From positions 62,001-126,000 of the forward strand of contig CAJJDO010000091.1 of the NCBI GenBank assembly GCA_905183005.1: DNA of 64,000 bases, in the 5' to 3' direction. Shown here in pieces: positions 9,735 to 23,313 of this stretch. This DNA is from Paramecium pentaurelia. Lineage: Eukaryota; Ciliophora; Oligohymenophorea; Peniculida; Parameciidae. The translations under genes were made by a program, and so were the position numbers. The notes beneath the pieces were generated by a model. That model ran no database searches, was not told where the DNA came from, and saw only the letters and a program-made list of their open reading frames with translations. Position 1 is the stretch's first letter, and each line of letters begins with the position of its first letter.

Positions 9735-12700
9735 ATGAATAATTTAAAGAATTACGATGATAATTCATTACTGTAAACAGTGAGTAATTTTGTAAAGAAC
9801 TTTATATTTGGATTCTTGTACATTTTATAAAAGGAATCGAAAATCAATGCATTATTTTTAGCAATTTTGAATTTGATTCAATACATATAATTGCATAGTT
9901 ATATGTTTAGAGAAGAAATAGGTTATGTTTGGTAAAATGATGGAATTTCAAATGCAATAAACATTTTTTTAGAGCATTTGCTTTTCAAAGTTTACTTTAG
10001 TAGCTTGTAAAGTTATGTAATATTTTTATTCATTCAAACAGGATTGTTCATTTCATTAATATGTATAATAATATACTTTGGATATTAATATCACACAAGT
10101 TCATATATAAATAGAACAGCATCTTCAATTTTGAGGGTTGTCTTATTATTATTAATAACTGTGTTGTTTATGCCAATAATAAATTACAATACATCTGCAT
10201 GGAAATGTGTAGATGATATAAATGGAGTAAGCAAATTTTATGATTTGCAATGCTTTACTGCAACACATATAGGATATTGTATAGCAGCATTTCTAAACTT
10301 GGTGTTGTATATCACATTGTGTATGACTATCATTTTTACTTATTTTGAATGTAGATTCAGAGCAAATGATTAAACAGCCAAAATAAATGGTAGAGCAGAT
10401 GCTATAATGTAGAGTTATGTTATTGTATAAGAGATTGCTTTTTCAATAATGCATAACCGCAACTTTGCATATATTTTATTAGTAATAACATTAGGAGGTA
10501 GTTTAATTATATTTCTTGCATTTTCTCTTGGTACCTAATATCATAGTTTTCTATTTACAAGATATCACTCTACACTTTCTTCTTTGCTTATGTGGAGTGC
10601 ATTTATGTTAGCAGTAGCAACAGCAATGGAAGGTAATTTGATAGGTGGTTCTATTGTGGCATGGTTAGTTGGAATACCATTTGTTATAAGTATAGTCTTA
10701 ACTTAAAGAGACAGATAATTAGAGAGTTTAGTTGCAAATGTGAATAAATTAAATAGTCCTGAAGAAATCATTTCCTAGGTTAGATACTTATTGACTCTAC
10801 TCAGATTACAAAATTAAACTAAATATGCAGTTATTTTAGATGGTTATATAGAAGTACATAGATAAACTTGTGAAAAATCAGATTGTCCTTTAAAGAAATA
10901 CAAGCCTGGATGGAATAAAAGATTAATATAATAAATTAAATAAAATAATTCTGAAGTTAAAAATGATAAACAAGCATTATTGATATTAACTCTTTATAGA
11001 ATTCTGGATTAAGGATTAGAGAAATTTGAGAAAAATGTTGATCTAAGAATTTAATATGCTTTCTTTTTATTGGAAGTAATGTCATATAAACATAAAGCAT
11101 TATAAGAATTATAAAAGGCTGAGGAATGTGAACCAAGTTTAGATACTTAGTTTGTTTTATATAAATATAAAAGAATAGTTGAAAGTGAAATATAAGATGA
11201 TTAAAATGAAAAAACTATTTCTAATCATGAAATTTTACCAATATCAGCTGCTCCACCTATTATTAGTGGATTAGCTATGTAAATTGAGAAATGTGCTTAT
11301 TTACATATGGAATATTGGTCAGAATTAAATGAAGAAACTCCAGATGTTGCAAAATTAGAAGTAAGTGGCAAGAAAGTTACAGATAGTATTAGATTGGTTC
11401 AAGAATTATGGTAAAAGTTGAAAAGAGTATGTCCAAATCATTAACCTAGCATCATGTTATATTCAGCATTTTTGATTGAAATACTTAATGATAAAGAATA
11501 TGGAGTTAGTTTGAATGATACTTTACGTAAAATGATATAAGGATATAATAATAGTAAAATAGATGATATAGATAATCATGATTTTAGTAATGATCCTACT
11601 CCAACTATTGTTTTATCAAGTGACAATGAAAAATTTGGATTAATTTAATAAATAAATTCTAGTGGTGCAGCATTATTTCATTATACAAAAAGTGAATTAA
11701 TGAATTAAAATATATAAATTCTGATGCCAGATATGATTGGTAAATCACATGATAGATTTGTTGAAGATTTCATTAATAATTCTGATTATAAATATGTTAG
11801 TAAAGATAGATAAGTTATATGTAAGAATAAATCTGGATATCTATTCTAAATGAATTTAAATATTAAACCAATTAATTCAGTTAAAAATGGAATCTCTTTT
11901 CTTGGAACTTTTACATAAGATAAATTCAATAGATAAAATGCCTTTATTTTAGTTAATCCAAAAAATCAAATTGAAGGTATTAGTACTGGATGTTTAAGTT
12001 TATTAAAACTGGATATAAGATATATAAAAACTAAGAGAAATTTCTTTGATCTTTTCCCATAAATTACTGATAAGGATCAATTTTTGAATAAGTTAGGTAG
12101 TGTAGTTTCATATACTATTCCTAAAGAAATATTAAAAACTATTGATGGTGTTAGAAAAAAAGAAGAAAAAGATTACATATATAAAGGAGTTGATGATAAA
12201 CCAATCTAATTATAATGCTTTTGTTAAGAAATCTAATTTACTTATGCCAATTTCCCAGCTGGATATTGCTTTAAATTTGAAAGAGTATCTGATTTAGCAG
12301 CTTCCTAACTTAATAGTTCAATTATTTCAAAAAAATCAGGAAATCAATTAATGGATAAGAAATTAAAAATGAATTAAAATAAATTTATTTTCTAATCTAA
12401 ATTTGATGAAGATAACATCATGTATATTGATGGATTTTATAAAGATTTACCTAGTTATTCTGATTTAGGATCTAGAATAGATTAATCAAAAGTAGATGAT
12501 AGTTTCTTAACACCATAAAAATTGGACATAACAATATCCAATAAATAAGAAAAAACAGATTCTTAAGAAGGATCACCAAAATTTAAAGAAATATAGGTTA
12601 CAAGCAATAAAATTAGATATGATGAAGGCATAAGGACAGTTAGATTATTTTAAAATAAAGTTGGTGAAATTGTAAATGATGATGATTAAGTAATGGAAGA

Positions 12701-14720
12701 GGAAGAATAAGAATATGAAGGCAATTAATATTAAGGTGTAAATTAAAATTTATTGTATGATGATTCAGAAGAATAATAATCAGAACAGGATGCTTTTTAA
12801 AGTAGAACTAAATTAGAATAAGCAATCAATTAAAATTAAATTCCATTTCCTATTAAGTTTATTCGAATAGCTGAAACCTTCTTAACTTTATCTATGTTAG
12901 TCTTGGCATTCGTTGATTACTTTTTAGATGTAATTATTTTATAATTATTATGTAGATTAATCAATTGTAAGATATCTAATTGACACTTGAAGTTTACAAT
13001 ACTCAAACAAATTTAGTTGCTGAATGGAATTATCTGCTTGAAAATATAAGAGATCTGTAATTGATTAATGAACAATTGTATGGTAATAGTACTGCCTAAA
13101 TAATCTAAAATGAAACTATTTTAAAAAGCGAAATGAAATCTAGCATAGATTATATCTAAGAAGGATTAAATTACATTATTTTAAGTGGATATCAATTCCC
13201 ATCTGAACTAAAGACTTTATATAATGAACCAAATATAAATATGAAATTTAATTCAACAAATAGTCAACCATATGATTTTTAAGAAGCCTCAAATTAATTA
13301 TTAAGTTATGCTTTAACTATCATGAATTATCCTTTAGAATCTATTTCATTAAATTCTGATGATGTTGCCCTTTATTTTACAATATAAAACGGTTTCAATT
13401 CTTATTTGGATGCATAATTGAAGGTGTTATCATACACTATAGATGACTTCATTTCTAAAACAGCAGATAAATCTACCAATTTTGTAATAATTGTAGTAGT
13501 TGCTGGTGTTATTTTAGCTCTTTCCTTGGCTATTGTAGTTATAATACTTTTGTCTACTAGGTTGGCTAAGGAATAAGTCATCATTATGTTTTTAGAACTT
13601 CCCTCAAAAGTTGTTAAAGCTTTATTCAACAAGTGTGAAGCTTTTGTAAAATATGTAAACTCAATTGATGGAGAAGGTAGTGAAAAGGATGAAGATTTTG
13701 AACATTAGATAGAATAGGATGATATGGCAGCTATTGATTCTAAAAAAAAGAAAAAGAAGAAATTTAAAAATACAACTAAAGCTCCAATTAGATTTTATAT
13801 ATAGGTAATTCTTATAGCTGGATTTATGGAAGCATATTTTATAATGCAACTTGTGCTTTAGAAATAAAATTTAAGTGATGTTAGATAATTAATTTATGAG
13901 GCTAATTCTACTATAATGGCTGAAGGCTTTTATGCTTTCTGTAATAATGTCTAATAAGCTGTTTTAATTGATTCAACTTTAGAAGTATAAAGCTAACCTG
14001 CTGTATAAACATAATATGATAATTTGTATCGCTTATATTAATTAGATTCAACAATTCACAAAGAACATTCATCCAATATTGACAAACATGAATAAGTTTA
14101 CATTGAAGCCTACAATACAATAATGTTTTCCAATCCTTGTCAAAGATTAAATGAAATAGCAAATATTAGTATTACTGATTGTGAATCATTTGCTGAAACA
14201 AGTGTTAAAAGTGGATTCACAGTAGCTTTAACTAGATTTTTTGAAAATTTAAGGTATTTATCAAGTATATATACTCTAACAATTTAAAATCCTACTCCTC
14301 CATTATCTGATTTTATTGATACTGAAGAAAAAATAATTTTTGAAAACGAAGCCGACAATTTAAGAATTAATTTAATGAAATTATCAAAAATGTAAGAAGT
14401 TAAATAAATGTAAAGAATCTATTTTAAGTATAATATATTTATTATTATTAAGAACTGCTATTCGATATTTAGGTGACAGCTTTATTGAGGGTTCTTAAGT
14501 AAAACAAAATACTTATTTATCATAAAAACTAGGCTTATTTATTACTTTTATGATAATCATAATCTTGATATATTTATTATATTGGATACCATTTCATCGT
14601 CATTTAAATAGAGATATTTGGAAGACTAGAATGACACTCTTGATGATACCTGTTGATAATATTAGAAGATTAAGAAATGCAAAAGCTTATTTAAAAGTAT
14701 TGATAAATTAATAAAAATGA
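9735..14720 (+). CDS. TmcB/PAS-type multi-pass membrane protein
   Basis: 1,644 residues with two late introns, 12930-12955 and 14428-14452. The N-terminal 340 residues carry about eight hydrophobic segments (for example FLYILQ, LLLLITVLFMPII, ILLVITLGGSLIIFLA). Residues about 400-480 hold TPR-like helices of the TmcB/TmcC type (LDQGLEKFEKNVDLRIQYA, SYKHKALQELQKAEE). A PAS domain begins near residue 625 (NEKFGLIQQINSSGAAL, QILMPDMIGKSHDRFVEDFI). The next 300 residues are acidic and Gln-rich. The C-terminal third has more membrane segments, including one near residue 1240 (ILALSLAIVVIILLS). This architecture is a large ciliate family of likely sensory surface proteins; the PAS domain may bind a ligand or cofactor. 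Ligand and partners are unknown. No ion-channel pore motif was seen. Confidence 0.85.
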
Positions 14721-14931
14721 TTCAATAAATTTAATTAATTTTTATATTTAACATATTCTAAAATTGTAATAAATAACAATTTATTGTTATTTAATCATTG
14801 TTAATTCATGATCTATAATTTATAGATTAAGTAATTTAATTAATATATTTTTTAGTAGATTATATATTTTATTATTAATTCTATTAAAAAAATAATAATA
14901 TCATTTCGATTAAATTTTTATATTATCATAA

Positions 14932-16035
14932 TCATTTTCCCATATTTATTAAGTTAGGATTACTTTTTATTATTTTATTTAATTAATTAGCAAATAATTA
15001 ATCTTTCAATTCCTGAGTTAATAATGTTAATAATTGCTTTTGAGGAATTTTTTGATTGCATAAGCAAATACATTTTCCTGTATTTATTTATTATTTGATT
15101 ATATCTTAAAAGCATTCTTAATGGTACAAATGTAAGCAATTAAGTCCTATCTATTACTTATGGATAGCCGTTCTACAATAAAAACAATTAATTATTTTTG
15201 TTTGATATATAGTATTCATCTGTAACTATTAAAATCCATCATTATTAACATCTTCTATAGGCTTTTCAATAGTTTTAATTTATTAAGTTTATATACGTTA
15301 GAACAAAGAATTTTCTATTTAAGGAATTTCTTCTTAAGGTTTTGGTTTTGGCTTTGGAATTTATCTATTGAATAAATTCCAATCTATTAAAATGGGAGGG
15401 TTAGATTAATTTGCCTGATTATTAAAATCTAATTTAAAAAATAATAATACTATTATCTTTTTCTATTAATGTAGGATTTTAATCAGGAACCCTTCCTATA
15501 AATTTTATCTTAGAGGATGATTTTTATTGTTATGGGAGTGGAGAAAATTGTTATTAATTTTATAAAATTCCACTATCTTAATTATTATTTGGTTAAGATT
15601 AATTAAGTTGACATGATTGTTGAATAAATATTAGTTGGTTATTTTGAAAAATGTAGTTGGGACTAGATATTGGTACAACATTATTAGGTTGAGACTAATG
15701 ATAACTATTTCTATTTAAAGAATTAATTTAACCTAAAGTTTTTAATTGACCCATCTCATTTTTCTACTAAAATAGTTATATAAATTTTATTAATACAATA
15801 AAATTATCCTGAACTCGGTTATCAAAAGTGCCTGAATTTGAAATACATGGCTCAAATTGAGAAGATATAGATTAGTTAAAAGATTATTATTAAGGATTTC
15901 CACCTTAAAAATTTTATTATTGTTATATATTAGGAAATGCCTCTATATATGATTTCAATTTTTACAATTTTATTTATTTAAGTTAATTAATTAGTTTTTG
16001 TTTACATTTTCTTAAATTATCAGTTTTTCATTCAT
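14932..16035 (-). CDS. RING-finger protein with Gln/Asn-rich N-terminus
   Basis: 342 residues with three introns (plus-strand 15943-15965, 15767-15796, 15429-15450), each required for a single frame. The first 200 residues are low-complexity Gln/Asn/Ser/Pro, followed by a KPKPKPQEE stretch. The C-terminal 100 residues contain a RING-like set: NCFYCRTAI, GLNCLHLYHQECF and GKCICLCNQKI. The spacing C-x2-C ... C-x-H-x2-H-x2-C ... C-x-C-x-C is close to a RING-H2 finger but not fully canonical in the last pair. An E3 ubiquitin-ligase role is likely; substrate unknown. Start ATG at 16033-16035 lies next to an ATT/TTA microsatellite. Confidence 0.75.
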
Positions 16036-16042
16036 TTTTATG

Positions 16043-16099
16043 TTATTATTATTATTGTTATTATTATTATTATTTGTATTATTATTATTATATTATAAT
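16043..16099. repeat. TTA/ATT trinucleotide microsatellite
   Basis: Imperfect (TTA)n run of about 57 bp filling most of the 79-bp gap between two minus-strand genes. It lies between the stop of the upstream gene and the start of the RING gene, so it is outside coding sequence, in the short promoter or 5' UTR of the RING gene. Confidence 0.8.
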
Positions 16100-16114
16100 A
16101 TATATTCATATAAA

Positions 16115-16925
16115 TCAATTTTGTTTTTAATATTTGAAATCTCCTAATCTAAATACTTCATCCTGATACATCTAAACTCTCATTTTTAAAGTCTATGAAT
16201 CATGTAATTATAAACTAATGACTTTTTTTATATTATCTATTGACTAAAATTCTATATTGAGCTAGTCCATATCTAAAGACTTCATTAACTTTTGAATTAA
16301 AATATTTTCAATTGTTGAATGGAATTTATACAAAAGCCAATCTATTATTTTTTTTGCTTTTTTATATTCTTGGATTTCTTCATCAACTACAATTTTAAAT
16401 GATCCAAATTTAAATTTTGGAAACCAATCATCAACAAACTAAATTTTGACACCATTTATCTTAAATCTTATCTTCATATATGTATCCTAAACTCTAAATT
16501 GAAAAGATAGTTATTGAGTTGAATTTTAATAAATATTCCATAATTCAAAATGAGCCATTAAATCAAACTATTAGATAGGTAGCATCAAAAGTAAAGAATT
16601 GTTGTTTTAATCGAATTAAATGTCTATTTATTTCACATCATGTTTAAAATTAATCAAATTTATATAAGTCAAATTGGCTTTTAAAAACCATTAGTCTATA
16701 TATTACTAGATTTAATTAATATAATACATAATTAATTGGTATATTTTATTATTCTAATAATCTTATTGAATCTGATAAATGAGTTTAAATTAGTTTTAGG
16801 ATTTCCTCTTTATTAATATATTGGTCCGTTTCAATTAATTATTTGTTTTTGGAGTATGAGTTGGATGTTGTATGATAGACAAAAGTTCCAAAAAGTGCAA
16901 AACCAAATAACATTGCCCAAATCAT
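16115..16925 (-). CDS. Unknown protein with N-terminal signal or anchor
   Basis: 262 residues with one intron (plus-strand 16706-16727, 22 nt). It begins MIWAMLFGFALFGTFVYHTT, a clear hydrophobic signal peptide or signal anchor. The rest is soluble, alternating beta-like hydrophobic segments (LLLMLPIQQFDLMAHFELW, LSFQFRVQDTYMKIRFKI) with a helical, Lys-rich C-terminal half. I do not recognise the family. A secreted, luminal or membrane-anchored lipid-binding role would fit the strand pattern, but that is a guess. The gene shares a 164-bp divergent promoter region with the vWA-alpha-kinase gene. Confidence 0.7.
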
Positions 16926-17089
16926 TTTAATAAATAAAAGAAATTTTTATATAAAATTTAGTTATATTTTATTTTTAATAGCAATTCTAATCTTTTATAT
17001 AAAATTAATTATATTTCTATAAGCTATTTCTATTACAATCATCAAATTATTAATCTATTTTTTTTTATTTTTATTAATATTTAAAAGAA

Positions 17090-20000
17090 ATGGAAGTAAA
17101 AGTGAGTTACGGGGATTAAGAAATTTCTATTATGTGTCCACATATTTAATTAACTGGCCAATATATCTTCGAATAAATCTCAAATTAGTTTAATTTACAT
17201 TAAGATTCTTTTGAGCTTCTCATATATACAGAATTAGGTACTAAAAATCTAGAGAAGAATTAAACACTCTCATAACAAAATATAACATAGTAATATCAAA
17301 ATTATTTGGTTGTTAAAAAAAAGTAATTTAAAATTTTTACTTAGGTCTGAAATTTAATATATGTAGAATACAGCTAACTTTTAATAAGAAAATAACTTTA
17401 AAATCTCTAATCAATAATTTGCAGGAGTTTAAGCGCCAAATTATGTTAATGGGTAATAATTACTTCAAATAAATAGACAATTTCCAGCTAATTAATTAAA
17501 TATGATTCCAAGCTAAATGCCAGCAAATCCTCAAAATTAACAATTAACTAATAACATTTAAGGAGGGCAACCAGTCTAATTTTAACTTCCAAACTTGTAA
17601 AATCCACCTTTTGTTTAAAATTAACAACATGGGCAAACAAATCCTACGAACATTGCTTATTTATAACAAGGTCAACAAAATCCAATGAATAATTCTAATT
17701 AATATTCAGGGCAGCCAAATCCAATAAATAACAATTAAATAACAGGGCAACTAAATCCATTAAACAATAATTAATTTGGAGGGCAACCAAATCCAATGAA
17801 CAATTTTAATTAATTTGCAAATCCAATAAGCAACAATTAAATAACAGGGCAACCTAATCCATTAAACAACAATTAATTTGGAGGGCAACCAAATCCAATG
17901 AACAATTTTAATTAATATTTAGCCCCACAAAATGTATAGAACGCTGTTTTTTAATTTTAAGGACAGCAAAACCCTATTCCTTTCCAATAACCAAATTAAA
18001 TACTGAATTCATTTTATCCTCCTTAAATTATTCCTACTATCTCATCCTTAAAACAACATGATAGATAAATAGAATAGTTATAAGATTAATTAAAATAATA
18101 GGAAGAATAAATTTAAAAATTATAGGAAAATAAGTTAAAGTTAGAAAATCTAATTAAAAGACTGAATAGTGAAAAAAATTAATTGTAAAATGATTGTGAT
18201 GAAGAAATATATAAAATAAATGTAGAGAATAAAGATAAAATAAATAAGATGTAAGATGCTTTCAATTCTACAAATTTTTAAAATTAATCAAAAATAAAAT
18301 TTCTATAATAAGAAATAGAAGATTTGAGGTATGGCAATATTATAATTATGTAGGGAATAGAGGTAATAGCTTGAAAGTGATTTTAATAGATAAAGACAAT
18401 AAATGAATAGATAATCTGGACCTATTAATGATAGGATTTCAATTGTTTAAAATGATCAAACTATAATAGATGAATTAAGAGCAAAAAATTAATCATTAAC
18501 AAAGTAATTGAGAGAACGGGATACAATTATTTAAAATAAAGAATACGAGATTGAACAATTGTACAAACAAATCAAAGATAGAGATGATAAAGAAAAATTC
18601 TAATAATCAAATAAAAATGATGAACTTGATCGACGTTTTAAAGAATAATCATAAAAATTTAATTTACTTTAATCAAAAGTTGATGAATTAAGTCATTAGG
18701 CTTATGTTGAACAAAAGAAAAGAGAAGATAGAGAAAAAGAAATAACTAAACTAAAAGAAAAAGTTGTTAATCTTGAGACTGAAATAGAATTATAAGCCAT
18801 TGAAATAAAAAATGATAAACAAATTATATAATTCATAACAGAATTAACAAATAAAAATTAAGAAGGACATAATAATTAATTAATGCCACAATTAAATTAA
18901 GAATTATAAAGGCTTTAAGAAAATATGTAGATGGAATTAGCTCAGAGAAAGATGTAGGAATAATAGAAAAAAGTGGATGAATAATTGAGAATATAATAAG
19001 AGAATGCTTAAAGGATAATTATTAGATAAGAGAGAGAACAAAAAATAAAGAATGAAAAATAAAAAAAAGCTTGCAAATTAAGAGAAGCCATTATGAACAC
19101 ATAAGGAATACTTTAAGTAGGATTATTGGTTGATGTTACAGGATCTATGGATACATATAAAGACGCAACAATGAATATTATACAAAGAACTATGGGTTGT
19201 ATTAAAAGTTAAACAAATAGAGATTGTGAATGGGGAGCTGTTTGTTATTAAGATTTTGCAGAATTAAAATAAAGAGGAGAATATATGTAACATCAATTTA
19301 CTAGAGATTCAAATTAGATGATAAATTTTTTAAAGAATATTACTTGTGATGGTGGAGATGATGGTGCTGAAGATTTAAGGAATGGAATTAAATAGATGAT
19401 TAGTAATTTAAAATGGGAGAAATATTTTAAAATTGCTTTATTAATATGTGATGCTCCATGTCATGGTAAAAAATGGACAGGAAATGTTTTAGATGATTAT
19501 CCAGAAGAAGATTTGGAAGATGGATTATAATAATTAATTAATAAAAATATAGTTTTAATTGGAATTGAATTCTCATAAAATACAGATGTTATGTTTGCAC
19601 AAATGAAAAACTTTTATGCAAAATAAAACAAATAATAGATGTTAATTGTTGTAGATTTAAAAAATAAAAAACCTGATTAAATTTAAGATTAATTAATAAA
19701 CATTATTTCTGAAGCATCTATTTCAATTACTGAAGTAAGTTAATAAGGTACAAAAACAAAAAAAGAAAATGTTAAAAGAGATGGTGCATTAGAAGCCTTA
19801 GTAAAACTTTTACCAGATCCAACAAAATTCAATTAAGATCCTAAAATAACTACTATAGAAACTACTTTTAAGGTATTTAGAGTTGAAATTAACAATAATG
19901 CTTTTGAAAAAAATATTACATCAATATATAAAATAACTGTACCTTAAGATTATAGTATTACACTTGAAAGTGAATGGAATTGTATTAGAACATTAAAACC

Positions 20001-20634
20001 ATTTGCTTTTGGGTAACTTAAAGAAGTTTATTTGATGAAAAAATTAAATAATTCAGTATAAGATGAAGTTTATGTTATAAAAATGCCTATTGGGTATTTA
20101 TTCTATTTATTTTTAGAGGCTAAACTTATAAAACAATGAATGAAGCACTTTTGGAATGTAGATCCCATTTGATTTCAAAAAGATTAATGTAAAAATTTAT
20201 GTAGGATTTAAATGATAAAAATTTTAATGCTCTTTAAATTAAATATTCAGATTTCTTAATACTTTAAGAACATGACAGTAAATATTAATCTAATTTTTAT
20301 AGGTAGCTTTTGGATTGCAGAAAGATTTTTTAAGGGAGATTTTGTAAAATTCAATAATAATTATGGATATATTAATCCAAAGGATGATTTATTAAACAAT
20401 ATAGCTTAATTATTTTCCTATTACACATATCATATAAGTGATTTTTAGTATATGATTTGTGATGTATAAGGAGTAGGTTACAATTTTACAGACCCAGCAA
20501 TTAATACAAGTGAAGGAAATTTTGATGAAACAGATTTAGGTTAAGATGGAATTGGATAATATATTATTTCATTTGAAAAGGATAAAACAGTACGTTATCA
20601 AAAATTCTTAGATTTGCTAAATTTAAATGATTGA
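17090..20634 (+). CDS. vWA domain-alpha-kinase fusion (VWKA-like)
   Basis: 1,140 residues with introns 17323-17344, 18329-18353, 18363-18389, 20094-20116 and 20278-20302. Order: an N-terminal globular part of about 80 residues; a Gln/Asn/Pro-rich region with 34-residue repeats; a long coiled coil (about residues 320-640); a von Willebrand A domain starting near 654 with MIDAS motif DVTGSMD and CDGGDDGAEDLRNG; and a C-terminal alpha-kinase domain (about 900-1140) with RFFKGDFVKFNNN, the conserved ICDVQGVGYNFTDPAIN and GQDGIGQYI. Alpha-kinases are atypical protein kinases (myosin-heavy-chain kinase, VwkA, eEF2K families) that often phosphorylate coiled-coil targets. The vWA-alpha-kinase pair is known from Dictyostelium VwkA and from ciliates. 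The stop is 55 nt from the convergent zinc-finger gene. Confidence 0.9.
17731..17930 (+). repeat. In-frame 102-bp tandem repeat (about two copies)
   Basis: Near-identical segments 102 bp apart (for example the AACAGGGCAAC word at 17741 and 17843) encode 34-residue units with QITGQPNPLNNNQ and QFGGQPNPMNNFNQ. The period is a multiple of three, so copy-number change keeps the frame. Confidence 0.8.
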
Positions 20635-20689
20635 ATCATGTGATATATATATATAATCAAAATAATATTAATTTTATTATTGTTATTAT

Positions 20690-23313
20690 TCAATTAGCTA
20701 AAAATTCTTAAAAATTAATTTGTAATGGATCTTTTTAAAGTGACTTAATAAATTCCTATCTAACGTCTTCACACTTATTATATAAGAAAATATTACTTTA
20801 GAATCTGATAAATGAAATTTTTTTCTGCATTTAGAACAAATGGCAGCATGGCAATTCTAACAATTTATTTAACAACTTTGATTTTTTTATTCATGTAATA
20901 TAGTGATTTAAGCTTTACAATTAAAACATGTTTCATTAGATATTTACTTTTTAATTTTTTCTTCAAATTTCTTTCCCAAAATTTCTTTCAAAAAATTGAA
21001 TTTATAATTATTTTTACAAAAGAAGCATTTTAAATCCCATAAAAAATCATTGGATTTTTCCAACTCCTTTTCAACACATTAACTATGAACAGTTTTAGTA
21101 CAACATGGTAATTTTATCTAGTTTTCAGATTATTTTTCAGGACATAATTCACAAACTGTTACATTATTTTGGACATTGCTAGTGCTATTTGTAAATAATT
21201 TTAAATTTGGCTTTTTAATCTCCTCTTCCACTTGATCTGAAATGTAAATTGTTTACAAAACATAATTTAATTCTTTTTCTTCGTAATCTTTCTTTTAACA
21301 AATATTTGGAACATTAAACTAGTTAAATTATTATGGTGCTTGAGATTTTTAAAATTATGGAAAGGGTTGCCCTTATTGTTGGAAGTTCATATTTGATGAT
21401 GCTTAATAGCCAGTGCTGAATTTTTATTTATTCTCTGGTTATATTTAACTGCTAGTGTTGAAGTTTGGTTATATTTAATAGCCAGTGCTGAATTTTTATT
21501 TATTCTCTGGTTATATTTAATTGTTAGTGTTGAAGTTTGATTATATTTAATTACTAGTGTTAAATTTTTAATTATTCTCTGGTTATATTTAATTGCTAGT
21601 GTTGAAGTTTGGTTATATTTAATTACTAGTGTTTAATTTTTAATTATTCTCTGGTTATATTTAATTGCTAGTGTTGAAGTTTGGTTATATTTAATTACTA
21701 GTGTTTAATTTTTAATTATTCTCTGGTTATATTTAATTGCTAGTGTTGAAGTTTGGTTATATTTAATTACTAGTGTTTAATTTTTAATTATTCTCTGGTT
21801 ATATTTAATTGCTAGTGTTGAAGTTTGGTTATATTTAATTACTAGTGTTTAATTTTTAATTATTCTCTGGTTATATTTAATTGCTAGTGTTGAAGTTTGG
21901 TTATATTTAATTACTAGTGTTTAATTTTTAATTATTCTCTGGTTATATTTAATTGCTAGTGTTGAAGTTTGGTTATATTTAATTACTAGTGTTTAATTTT
22001 TAATTATTCTCTGGTTATATTTAATTGCTAGTGTTGAAGTTTGGTTATATTTAATTACTAGTGTTTAATTTTTAATTATTCTCTGGTTATATTTAATTGC
22101 TAGTGTTGAAGTTTGGTTATATTTAATTACTAGTGTTTAATTTTTAATTATTCTCTGGTTATATTTAATTGCTAGTGTTGAAGTTTGGTTATATTTAATT
22201 ACTAGTGTTTAATTTTTAATTATTCTCTGGTTATATTTAATTGCTAGTGTTGAAGTTTGGTTATATTTAATTACTAGTGTTTAATTTTTAATTATTCTCT
22301 GGTTATATTTAATTGCTAGTGTTGAAGTTTGGTTATATTTAATTACTAGTGTTTAATTTTTAATTATTCTCTGGTTATATTTAATTGCTAGTGTTGAAGT
22401 TTGGTTATATTTAATTACTAGTGTTTAATTTTTAATTATTCTCTGGTTATATTTAATTGCTAGTGTTGAAGTTTGGTTATATTTAATTACTAGTGTTTAA
22501 TTTTTAATTATTCTCTGGTTATATTTAATTGCTAGTGTTGAAGTTTGGTTATATTTAATTACTAGTGTTTAATTTTTAATTATTCTCTGGTTATATTTAA
22601 TTGCTAGTGTTGAAGTTTGGTTATATTTAATTACTAGTGTTTAATTTTTAATTATTCTCTGGTTATATTTAATTGCTAGTGTTGAAGTTTGGTTATATTT
22701 AATTACTAGTGTTTAATTTTTAATTATTCTCTGGTTATATTTAATTGCTAGTGTTGAATTTAGAATTCTAAGGAGTTATGAATTAATTAGGTGTACTTAA
22801 TCTTTTAATATTATCACTTTAAAGAGGCTAAGAAATGATCTTATTTTATTATTAAAATATTTAGAACCCACATATACAAGAAAATTTTTAAGTTTATTCA
22901 TTTTTTTCTATAATTATTTTAGCAATCTAGAAAATCTAAGCACCAAATTCTTTTTAGAATTTAAATGGTTAGATAAATATCAACTTAATTTAAAGAATTT
23001 AAGCAAATTTGTTTAATTCTTCTTCCGATAAATCTAGGAATAATTTTAATTTATTGGTTTAGTTAGAAAAAATTTTGTTCAGAATATTTAATACTTCTGA
23101 AGGGTTTTATATTTGATTTTTTTGGATTTGTGAAATTTCATTAAAGAAATCCTTAACCTATTTGAAAAATTATTATTCTGTTTATTCTCTTATATATTGA
23201 CTAGTTTTCCATTAAAATTAATTTTCAAAATACTATTTTATATTATCTTCTAATAATCTACCTACCTACAATAAATAAGGAGATATTAAAGGTTTCTAAT
23301 TCTATTAAAACAT
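20690..23313 (-). CDS. Zinc-finger protein with long N/Q-rich minisatellite domain
   Basis: 866 residues with one intron (plus-strand 20774-20796). Residues 1-185 are mostly helical and contain a predicted coiled segment and CICGF. Residues about 185-637 are a tandem array of 24-residue units, NTSNQIQPENNQKL then NTSNQIQPNF, encoded by a 72-bp minisatellite without frame breaks. After a Gln/Pro-rich linker, the last 170 residues are Cys/His-rich: CELC, LPCCTKTVHSQC, KCFFCKNN, CFNCKAQ, CQNCHAAICSKCRKKFH, a RING/PHD-like zinc-binding set. The C-terminal fold suggests a ubiquitin ligase or binding module; the repeat could be a disordered, self-associating spacer. No named family is recognised. 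Confidence 0.85.
21402..22757 (-). repeat. 72-bp coding minisatellite, about 19 copies
   Basis: Direct tandem array with a 72-bp period built from two related 36-bp half-units (both contain GGTTATATTTAATT...CTAGTGTT). Copies from about 21560 to 22740 are nearly identical, while those at 21402-21560 (the C-terminal side of the protein) have diverged. That pattern fits homogenisation of the interior with decay at one edge. The array is wholly inside the minus-strand zinc-finger gene. Confidence 0.95.

Noticed and set aside
21402..22757. CRISPR-like regular repeat array
   Set aside because: Repeats are contiguous with no unique spacers, have a 72-bp period, and are in-frame coding sequence of a eukaryotic gene.
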